Source of the DNA: Triglochin maritima
Lineage: Eukaryota; Streptophyta; Magnoliopsida; Alismatales; Juncaginaceae
Assembly (NCBI GenBank): GCA_963682175.1
Contig: OY821786.1
Span: 26,372,501-26,436,500 of the forward strand
Direction of reading: 5' to 3'
DNA length: 64,000 nucleotides
Below, in pieces: positions 44,975 to 54,200 of the stretch. The notes below the pieces were generated by a model. The model was not told the DNA's origin. It saw nothing but the letters and a program-made list of their open reading frames with translations, and ran no database searches. A program made the translations under genes and the position numbers. Each line of letters opens with the position of its first letter. The stretch's first letter is position 1.

Positions 44975-46090
44975 ATGGATGGTTACATGGGCGACCATCC
45001 ATATCATTGTTGGGACCAGGATGATTCTCCCTGGTACTCCGGACCCATGCAACCTGGGGTGGCTCAGACTAACACCGCGTATGGTTGGGATGATCGCAAT
45101 TGTGTGACTGAGCAATCTTCATATTGCGGTAACATGAGAGAGGCACCGACTGCTAGACCACAATCTAGTTATGTCGGATCATATGCTGGTCAACAAACTT
45201 TGGCCTCTTTCATGCGTATGGCAGACAATATGAGTGCACCGGTCGCTCCAGTAGCCATACCGTGCGACTGTTGTGGGTTGACTGGTCATGTTATCGGGGA
45301 ATGTCCTTATGTTCACCCTGAGCCTGAGTATGAGCATACCTTTTCCCAAAATGCTCATTATGACCATTACGCTTTCGCGTACAACCCAAGAGTGATGGAT
45401 TCATGGGGAGGCAATTCTTATTCAAATTCTTATACTTCATGTTCACCCCAGTATCCTCCTCCCGAATACCCAGAATTCTACCAACACCCCACTCCAAATC
45501 ATTGGACTCATTCTCAGCCCATCCACACCCAACCCCAAAATTTCCCAAGCTCTGACTTGGACCTCACCGTTGACCGCATACCTGATTCCTTGAAACAAAC
45601 TTTCCTTACGTTCATGGAAACCACTCAACAGTCCATACCAAATATGGCACTGCAAGTGAGTCAAATGTCGCAGCAATTACGTGAACGTGAAGAGAGTGAC
45701 ATTTCATGTCAACATGAGGATTCTTCTTTTGATATCGAACCACCACCACGTCCACAAATTCAAAGCACAACCTTTCAAAGTCAAACTCCTAGTCAGTCTG
45801 AGGGACTTGGGGTTTCAATTCATGATCACTTAGTGGAGGATTCGATTCAAATTGAGAATAACTTGGACCAGCTTCATTATGAGTCGGCACAGGATTGTGC
45901 CTTTTCTTTTTGTCCCGTGGCCCTTGAGCCACATGATCTTCATGTTGTGCCTCTGAAGGACTCACCTCTGGTGGAGCAAGAGCTCCCTAGTACCCTCAAT
46001 TTCAAACAACCTGATGAGAGTTTGCCTCTCACTATTTTTTCCGGATCATCTTGGAAATGGGTGAACATCAAACAACTACATTGCTCATGA
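44975..46090 (+). CDS. Gag protein of the gag-only element
   Basis: 371 codons from the ATG at 44975 (MDGYMGDHPYHCWDQDDSPW). The open frame extends four codons upstream to a TTG, but ATG is the expected start. A CCHC zinc knuckle, CDCCGLTGHVIGEC, sits at about residues 95-108 and implies RNA binding. C-terminal to it is a Tyr/Ser/Pro-rich region (NSYTSCSPQYPPPEYPEFYQ). Then comes LKQTFLTFMETTQQSIPNMA and a coiled-coil-like LQVSQMSQQLREREE, matching LDLQVSQLAHQLHEREK at about 4510 in the gag-pro element. The N-terminal capsid domain seen in the relatives (DEDSxWxRMxxFxLKDNAKKW) is absent, so this Gag is unusually short. The frame is fully open, in contrast to every other element gene here, which agrees with a recent insertion. 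Confidence 0.75.
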   Translation: MDGYMGDHPYHCWDQDDSPWYSGPMQPGVAQTNTAYGWDDRNCVTEQSSYCGNMREAPTARPQSSYVGSYAGQQTLASFMRMADNMSAPVAPVAIPCDCCGLTGHVIGECPYVHPEPEYEHTFSQNAHYDHYAFAYNPRVMDSWGGNSYSNSYTSCSPQYPPPEYPEFYQHPTPNHWTHSQPIHTQPQNFPSSDLDLTVDRIPDSLKQTFLTFMETTQQSIPNMALQVSQMSQQLREREESDISCQHEDSSFDIEPPPRPQIQSTTFQSQTPSQSEGLGVSIHDHLVEDSIQIENNLDQLHYESAQDCAFSFCPVALEPHDLHVVPLKDSPLVEQELPSTLNFKQPDESLPLTIFSGSSWKWVNIKQLHCS

Positions 46091-46106
46091 GGGTATTAGG
46101 AGTTCC

Positions 46107-46313
46107 TTGGAGGATACTTTGGGTATGACACCCACTTCCTGTTCTCCTGGTGAGTTGGACATGCATAACGAGGTGCTTGACCTCGTTCCGACCCACCAGC
46201 CTGTTGGTTGGAGAGTTTGGATTGATGATCATAACTTCAGTTCCGCAACGGGAGATATTTTTCTTCCGTTGCCCCTTATTTCCCAAACTCTCGAGAGGTT
46301 CAAGCTCTTTTAG
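46107..46313 (+). pseudogene. Gag-downstream tail (WRVWIDD block)
   Basis: In another frame from gag, after its stop at 46088: GMTPTSCSPGELDMHNEVLD, then LVPTHQPVGWRVWIDDHNFS and FLPLPLISQTLERFKLF. The same block occurs in the gag-pro element (about 2900-2960, minus strand). It may be a second small ORF or a former C-terminal extension of gag. The family is not recognised. Confidence 0.45.
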
Positions 46314-46439
46314 TTTGATCCTTTGAATGAGACGCCTTTTTGTCCAATTCACGAACCTCTCATTTCATCTGGAGCTCTTTGTGAAGGGGGCCCACACATG
46401 CGTATTCTGGCCCTGCGTGGTGTCATGTTCCCTTTCCAA

Positions 46440-48039
46440 GTGCATTGACCCACTCTTGAGGTTCCCATTTGATGTCTTTTGACAAATTTAGATGGGAACT
46501 TTTTTTTGTACATAGTTATATAAAAAAAGTACAAAAAAAGACTCCTTCAGTGAGCATCGATTGTTGTGGGACCCAACCCTTGAGTATTTGGGCCCCTTTT
46601 CTTTCACGTATTTTGTCTCCCTTTTTAAGTATCTCACAGGTTTTGAGGGGAATTTGGGTTGTGTCCATCAACATGACCTTAAACTTCCCTTTGTACTTCA
46701 TGTTGGTGAGATCTCTTCTGTTTCATGCATACATCCATGTAGTATCTTGCTCGCATTCATTGAGGACAATGCATGAAGTAGGTGTGGGTGGTGTTTTACG
46801 TATGTACATAGTTGAGTCTTTTCTTTTGATTTTGTTTTCTTTTGTTTGCATTGTTAGGGTCATGTTAGTGTGCTGCATTTAATATCGATATATCTGCTTG
46901 CCGTGATCCTTGGGTGACTTGTCTTCTTTTGCTTGCCTAGTGCTTCAAAATTTTCACATTTCTTTCAAAATCTTCATGTATTTGCGAAAGAAAATGTTTT
47001 GTGGGTTTTGCGTGTGTTTAGCATGTGCAAAACCGTTGAGAGACAAAGTAAAAAGAAAGCTCCCAAAATTGTCTTGAACTTGATGCATTAGGATATCTAG
47101 TACAGTGACTTTAGGATTTATCGAGTCGTTAGGATGCACCCCAGTTTTCCTTTGGGGGTGAGTAATCATAGGGTTTCAGTGCTCAAACATTTAATGAAGT
47201 CCACCCTGAACCAAATGAGTCACTAATTCGTGTCTGTTAACTTAAGGAAGTTTGTTGTAGTCAAGGACCCTTTAAATCTTGTTGTAAGACATTAAGTGTA
47301 GGGGTTTTGGTTCATGTGTAGATAAGAAATAAGTGAGTAGGTGTTCTCTCTTCTCGCACGGCTCCTATCACTCGGGAAAGTAGGTCTGAGGGGACTTTGT
47401 CCCTGGTGCTTTCGAGTCATCTGACTTGGGATGCGCCGACCGAACTCCCGTTACACGGGTGGTAGGGATTGGCCTATGTGGAGATTTGGGGAAAGGTGTA
47501 CGTGATAGTGTAAGTCCTCATGGGCAATGATGCACGAAACCTGACCCTGGGAGAATGAAGCTCCAACAAAATAAAAAGGAAAAAAATGTGAGAAAAAATC
47601 AAAAAGAAAAAAAATGCAAATAAGAACCTTAATGGACCTTACACTTTGTATCACTAGAGGATCTTGAGGTTGTCCATGTCTTTTCACTTAATTCCTTATT
47701 TAACTTGCACGAATGGTTTATTAGGCTAGGTGTGGACTGATTACCTATATAGAGTTGGCCCGTAGGATTACCGCGTCCAATGATCGACAAAATATTTCCA
47801 ACGAGTCGAGAGTCAAGATTGAATAATGCATCTTGTTCGGATTTTGTGGGTATATCCGCTGAAAACCCTCAGGAGACAACACTCCTCCTCCTTGGCAACA
47901 AGGAGGTTTAACGGCTTGTTGCACGTGCTAAGTGCAACCGTGATTCCTACGAAAGTGAGTTAGGATTTCTTGTTTCTCGTTTGCTTTTCTCTTTCTTTGT
48001 TTTGCTCGGGACTAGCAAAAACTTAGGTGTGGGGGTATT
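46440..48039 (+). other. 3' untranslated region of the gag-only element, with polypurine tract
   Basis: 1.6 kb, collinear with 9141-10737 and 26700-28002. No coding potential is shared between copies. It ends in aaaaacttaggtgtgggggt (48018-48037), the likely polypurine tract for plus-strand priming, immediately before the LTR. Confidence 0.7.
47887..47938 (+). other. Conserved double hairpin upstream of the 3' LTR (copy 3)
   Basis: Hairpin 1: CCTCCTTG / CAAGGAGG (47887-47894 and 47899-47906), loop GCAA. Hairpin 2: GTTGCAC / GTGCAAC (47918-47924 and 47932-47938), loop GTGCTAA. Both stems are perfect here. They lie about 100-150 bases before the 3' LTR. Confidence 0.55.
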
Positions 48040-49458
48040 TGATTGACATCATTTCATGCTCATATTTGTATCTTATATCCGTTATCTTACACCTAAGCAA
48101 TGCTACGTGATGAGTTTTATGTTTAGTTTTCAGGAATAAAGAGATTTGAAGAGGAGAGACATGAAAGGACCCAAAAGCAGGGAAAAAGGACATAATTGTG
48201 AGACCTGGGGACCAAGATGCAAGGGAGAAGGACCTGAACGTAAGACAGAAGGGCCTAAGAGCAAAACTGGAAACTCCACACATTCATGGGGAGTATTTTG
48301 ACAAATCGATTCGGGTCGGAGCTCCAATAAACGAAGTAGAGGCATCCAAGACCAAGACACACTTCAAGAAAAGCCCACAAACAAATCCAGACGGATCTGG
48401 ATCCTATAGGCCACCAATTGGCGGTCTGAAACCTCCAATTGGCGGTCTGGATCATTCCAGATCCGATAAGTTTTCTCCTGGACGTGTATTATGGTTTGTT
48501 TAGGCTATTTTTAGTATTGGTTTAGTCCCACATCGGGGGATTGTCCCTGATTAGCTTTTTCCATGCCTATAAATAGAACTCTTCACCTTCCTTTGTAATT
48601 ACTCATTGCTTGGTGGCATTCTCTCTACTAAGGAGTGAGCCTTGAAGAAAAAACTCAAGGTGGAGAAGAATGCTACCTTCAATGTGAGTCATTTGTTAAT
48701 AAAATAATTATTCTAGTTTCTTTTAATTTTGTCTTTTAATTTGTGCATGTTTGTTTAGTCTTTCCTTTCCTTTTAAGCTTCTTTAATACTTCTTGCTTTC
48801 TTAGTTAACTTTCATTTCAGTATTATGCTTTCTTTTGTTAATATAGTTAGTGTAATGAGTAGTGAGTAGTTCCATCCCCTTTGGGGGTGGAGTAGATGTA
48901 TGTACATGTTATGTAGGTGGTATGAATGCTTAATATGAATGTTTTGTGAGAAATATTAGTATGCTTGCTTGAATTATTAAGAACCTTACTTGATGGTTTC
49001 TGCCATAGCTTAGGTACACTCCATGCTTGTCTAAGTGTCTTAATAACAACCTTGCATTGCTCATATTAATCACCTAGGTTAGTGTTGTAAATGATAGGTC
49101 TTGCCATGAGGTACTTCTTATGCATGAACAAACACTAACCACACTTGAGCTTATAGTATGCATTCAACACCACACTTATTTCATGTGCACACACACACAC
49201 TCCACCCCTTAGGGGTTTCCATTCCTGTCTTTTTATCTTCTTCATTAGTTGTTTAGCTTAGTTGTTTAGTTATTTCATTTCAGCTTGCTTGTTTACTAGT
49301 TTAGATTAGTGTAGTGTAGTGTAATACATCTTTCTCTCCTTCTTTTACCTCTCGCCTTCGAATAAACCAAGCGTCGACACACCTCCCAGTGGACGACCCG
49401 TATTTGCCACCGCTTCAACGCGACCGTTGATTGATCGTTTTATATTAACCGCAAGTGC
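48040..49458 (+). repeat. 3' LTR of the gag-only element, last 31 bp inverted
   Basis: Collinear with the 5' LTR until 49427. From 49428 to 49458 the sequence is the reverse complement of the expected last 31 bp (43806-43836). Its promoter motif pair is at 48524-48535 and 48568-48575, again 32 bp apart. Confidence 0.85.
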
Positions 49459-50838
49459 ACGGCCGCGTTGAAGCAGTGGCAAATACGGGTCGTCCAATGG
49501 GAGATGTGTCGACAATTGGTTTGTTCGAAGGCAATAGGTAAAAGAAGGAGGGAAAGATGTATTACACTACACTAATCTAAACTAGTAAACAAGCAAGCTG
49601 AAATGAAATAACTAAACAACTAAGCTAAACAACTAATGAAGAAGATAGAAAGACAAGAATGAAAACCCCTAAGGGGTGGAGTGTGTGTGTGCACATGAAA
49701 TAAGTGTGGTGTTGAATGCATACAATAAGCTCAAGTTAGTTAGTGTTTGTTAATGCATAAGAGGTACCTAATGGCAAAACCTATCATTTACAACACTAAC
49801 TTATGTGAAGAATATGAGCAATGCAAGGTTGTTATTAAGAAACTTAGACAAGCATGGAATGTACCTAAGCTATGGCAGAAACCATCAAGTAAGGTTCTTA
49901 ATAATTCAAGCAAGCATACTAATATCAACACAAAACATTCATATTAAGCATTCAAACCATCTACATAACATGTATACACATCTACTCCACCCCCAAAGGG
50001 GATGGAACTACTCACACATATTTAAACTAACTACTCTAATAAAATGAAGCATTATACTGAAATGAAACTATACTAATAAAGAAAGAGATATTAAAGAAGC
50101 ATAAAACAAAACAAGCACCAAAGCAAACACATTAAAGGAAATTAACGATCAAGAACTAACAAGCTTATGAAAACATCTATTATTAACTCACTCAAATTAC
50201 AAGCAACCCTTCCTCCACCAGATTCTAACTTCAAGGCTTCACTCTTAGTAGGGATGAAGGCCACCAAAGAGAGAGATAGATACAATGGAAGGTGAAGAGT
50301 TCTATTTATAAGCATGGAAAAAGCTAATCCGGGACAATCCCCCGATGTGGGACTAAACCAATACCAAAAATAGCCTAAACACACATTAATACAAGTCTAG
50401 GAGAAAGTTTAGCGGATCTGGGCTGATCCAGACCGCCAATTGGCGGTTCCAGACCGCCACTTGGTGGTCTAAAAAGTCTGGATCCAGTTGAATCTTGTTC
50501 TGGGCTTTGCTTGGTGTATTTGGTGGTCTTGGATGCATCTACTTCGTTTATTGGAGCTCCGACCCGAATCGAATTGGTAAAATACTCCCCATGATGGTGT
50601 GGAGTATTCTGTTTTGCTCTTAGGTCATTCTGTCTTACATTCAGGTGCTTCTCCCTTGCATCTTGGTCCCTAGATCTCACAATTCAGTCCTTTTTCCCAG
50701 CTTTTGGGTCCTTTTATGCTTCATCTCTTCAAACCTATTTATTCTTGAAAACTAAACATAAAACTCGTAACATAGCATTGTTTAGGTGAAAGATAATGGA
50801 TATAAGATACAAATATAAGCATGAAATGATGTCAATCA
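49459..50838 (-). repeat. Main part of the split solo LTR (minus strand)
   Basis: Reverse complement of the Athila-like LTR, ending at 50838 in GTCAATCA and followed by the target duplication ttgac (50839-50843). Joined with 42392-42427 and minus the 5 bp duplication it is 1411 bp, a full LTR. It diverges more from the gag-only element's LTRs than they do from each other, so it is older. The promoter pair is at 50343-50354 (CGATGTGGGACT) and 50303-50310 (TATTTATA), 32 bp apart on the minus strand. Confidence 0.85.
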
Positions 50839-51001
50839 TTGACTACTTGCTGAGTTAAATAAATCTGTTCTCGAAAACTATGCAAATAGGATTGACAAGT
50901 TTGGGATTGTTTAATTGCAAATAAAGTGATTACCTCGATAAACTTTACGTATTTATATTTGTTTTGTTAAAATTACATTAAGAAAAAAATTAAAAAAGAA
51001 A

Positions 51002-52230
51002 GTCGATGCCAAGATAGAATTCTTGAAACAACAAGATCCATCTCAAGAGTCGAGATTTTGCCTCTTTCTTCGTCATCAGGTGATTGATGGTTGTGTGATC
51101 AGAACAGATAATCACGTAGGAGCCAATCAAGTACGACCGGAATTTCTCCAAAGCAAATATGACTGCTAATAATTCTTTCTCGGCACAGTGTCGTTCAATT
51201 TGGCATCATTGACTGTTCTACTAGCATAGTAGATCACATGAGGGAATTTTGTCCAATTGTTGCCCAAGCAATGCTCCCACAGCGAAGTTAGATACATCAC
51301 ACATCAACTCGAATGGTTCAGTCCATACCGGTGCCTTAATTATGGGTGCTGAAGTCAGCTTTTCCTAAAGGTCAAAAAAGCATGGTGGCAATCCAGTGTG
51401 AACTCAAAAATGGCATCCTTAGCCAACAAGGCGGTGAGAGGTCGAGCAATTTTACTATAATCCCCAATGAACCGCCGATAGAATCCAGCATGTCCTAAAA
51501 CGGCACAGATATCCTTCACATTACGTGGTGGTGAGAGATTAGCAATAAGACCCACTTTGGCGGGGTTGACCTCAATTCCCCTACTTGAGACAACATGTCC
51601 AAGTACAATACCATGCTCTACCATGAAGTGACATTTCTCCCAATTAAGAGCGATGTTCTTCTCACGGCAGCGTTTGAGAACAAGTCTCTAGTGATGAACA
51701 CACACATCGAAGGAAATGCCAAATAAGGAAAAGTCGTCCATGAAAATATCAAGGAAACGCTCTACCATATCGGAGAAGATGTTGATCATACACCATCGAA
51801 ACGTTGTCAGCACATTAAATAACCCAAAGAGCATGCGACCGTAGGCAAACAGGCCAAAGGGACATGTAAATGTTTTCTTCTCTTGATCCTCGGGGGCGAT
51901 GGGAATTTGGTTGTAACTCGAGTATCCATCAAGAAAACAATAATACTCATGTCTGGCCAACCTTTCCAACATCTAATCAATGAATGGCAATGGGAAATGA
52001 TCTTTTCGCATTGCTGCATTGAAATTGCGATAATCAACGCAAACTCTCCAGCTAGTTTGCAGGCGCGTTGGAATAAGCTCATCATGCTCATTCTCAACAA
52101 CTGTCACACCTGACTTCTTGGGAACCACATGGATAGGACTCACCCACAAACTATCAGAAATAGGATATATTATACCATGATCCAAACACTTAAGAACCTC
52201 CTTTCGAAGAGTTGAAGAAAGCACTAAATG
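51002..52230 (-). pseudogene. Unit 2 RT-RNase H
   Basis: Broken copy of the module. RT pieces are KEVLKCLDHGIIYPISDSLW, SWRVCVDYRNFNAAMRKDHF, PIAPEDQEKKTFTCPFGLFA and VERFLDIFMDDFSLFGISFD (active-site FMDD intact). Then EHGIVLGHVVSSRGIEVNPA and FYRRFIGDYSKIARPLTALL follow. RNase H runs to QEFD at about 51012. Stops and shifts occur at about 51690 and 51620. Confidence 0.75.
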
Positions 52231-52601
52231 GTGTAAGGTGCAATTTCCATTGCTGCAGTTATTTTCTTCAATATATAACATGAAACAGGTTTTGGTAATA
52301 ATTACCCACCCAAATATAAAAATAGATATCTGATTGTTATAAAATAATAGTTAAAAAATGTGTCCTCCAAATGTGGAGGTTGTTTGATTAGGTGAGGAAT
52401 TATTGGAAATGTCAGGTTGACTTATAAGTTAGAAGAAGTTTACTACTCGCTGAGTTAAATAAAATTGTTCTCGTAAATTGTGCAAATGGGATTGACAAGT
52501 TTGGGATTGTTTAACTCCAAATAAAGTGATTACCTCGATCAAACTTACGTATTTATATTTTTTTGTTAAAATTACGTTAAGAAAAAAATAAAAAAGAAAG
52601 T

Positions 52602-53810
52602 CGGTGTCAAGATCAAATTCTTGCAACAACAAGATTCATCTCAAGAGTCGCGATTTTGCCTCTTTATTCTCCACAACCTACTAGATGGTAGTGTTATCAG
52701 AATAGATAATCACGTGGGAGTCAATCAAGTACGACCAGAATTTCTCCAAAGCAAATATGATCTCTAAGAATTCTTTCTCGGCACAGTGTAGTTCAGTTGG
52801 GCATCATTGAGTGTTCTACTAGCATAGTAGATCACATGAGGTCATTTGTCCAATCGTTGCCCAAGCACTGCTCCCACAGCGAAGTCAAATGCATCACACA
52901 TGAACTCGAACATTTCAGTCCACACCGGTGCCTTAATTATGGGAGCTGAAGTCAGATCTTTCTTGAAGGTCAAAAACCATGGTGGCAATCTGGTGTACTC
53001 TAAAAAATGGCATCCTTAGCCAACAAGGGGGTGAGAGGTTGAGCAATTTTACTAAAATCCCGAATGAACCGCCGATAGGATCCAGCATGCCCTAAAAACA
53101 CACGGATATCCTTCACAATACGCGGTGGCGGGAGATTAGCAATAAGACCCACTTTGGCGGGGTCGACCTCAATTCCCCTACTTGAGACCACATGTCCAAG
53201 TACTATACCTTGCTTTACCATGAAGTGACATTTCACCCAATTAAGACTGAGGTTCTTATCACGACATCGTTTGAAGACAAGGCTCAAGTGATGAAGGCAC
53301 TCATCGAAGGAAGCGCCAAATATGGAAAAGTCATCCATGAAAATATCAAGGAAACGCTCTACCATATTGGAGAAGATGTTGATCATACACCTTTGAAACG
53401 TTGTCGGCATATTACATAACCCAAAGGGCATGCGACGGTAGGGAGACATGTGAAAGGGACATGTAATTTTTTTTTCTCTTGATCCTCCGGGGCGATGGGA
53501 ATTCGGTTTTAACCCAAGTATCCATCAAGAAAACAATAATACTCATCTCTGGCCAACCTTTCCAACATCTGATCAATGAATGGCAATGGAAAATGATCTT
53601 TCCGCGTTGCCGCATCGAACTTGCGATAATCAACGCAAACTCATTAGCCAGTTTGCAGGCGTGTTGGTATAAGCTCATGATGCTCATTCTCAACAACCGT
53701 CACGCTTGACTTCTTGGGAACCACATGGATATGACTCACCCACAAACTATCTGAAATAGGATATATTATACCATGATCCAAGCACTTAAGAACCTCCTTT
53801 CGGACAGCGG
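52602..53810 (-). pseudogene. Unit 3 RT-RNase H
   Basis: Contains KEVLKCLDHGIIYPISDSLW, then a frame break near 53640. The frame 53449-53000 holds RRMPFGLCNMPTTFQRCMIN, VERFLDIFMDDFSIFGASFD with an intact FMDD, VKCHFMVKQGIVLGHVVSSR and FLGHAGSYRRFIRDFSKIAQ. The RNase H part (about 52990-52620) is shifted. Ends at QEFD, then the linker. Confidence 0.75.
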
Positions 53811-54200
53811 AGGCAAGCATTAAATGGTCTAAGGTGCAATTTCCATTGGTGGAGTTACTTTCTTCAATATATAACATGAAACAGGTTTTGGTAATAATTA
53901 CACAGCCAAATAAGAAAATAATGATTTGATTCTTATAAAATAATAGTTAAAGAAACGTGTCTAGAAAAATTTGGAAGTTGTTTGATTGGGTGAGGAATTA
54001 TTGGAAATGTCAGGTTGACTAATAAGTTAGAAGAAGTTTACTACTTGCTGAGTTAAATAAAACTGTTCTCGTAGAGTATGCAAATGGGATGGACAAGTTT
54101 GGGATTGTTTAATTGCAAATAAAGTGATTACCACGATCCAATTTACGTATTTATATTTGTTTTGTTAAAATTACGTTAAGAAAAAAATTAAAAAAGAAAG

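Larger units (their letters stand above)
42428..49458 (+). mobile_element. Complete gag-only LTR retrotransposon (TR-GAG type)
   Basis: Length 7031 bp: 5' LTR 42428-43836, primer site 43843-43860, leader to 44974, gag 44975-46090, tail to 46313, 3' UTR to 48039, 3' LTR 48040-49458. Ends are TGATTGA ... TCAATCA, with target duplications acgac (42423-42427) and acggc (49459-49463) once the flipped terminal 31 bp of the 3' LTR (49428-49458) is allowed for. It encodes gag but no protease, RT or integrase, so it would depend on an autonomous Athila-like relative. The LTRs differ at about two dozen positions by eye (about 98% identical), so it is among the youngest insertions here. Confidence 0.85.

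Noticed and set aside
42428..49458. Autonomous Athila element with pol
   Set aside because: No protease, RT or integrase is encoded between its LTRs on either strand. The nearby RT copies lie outside it and on the other strand.
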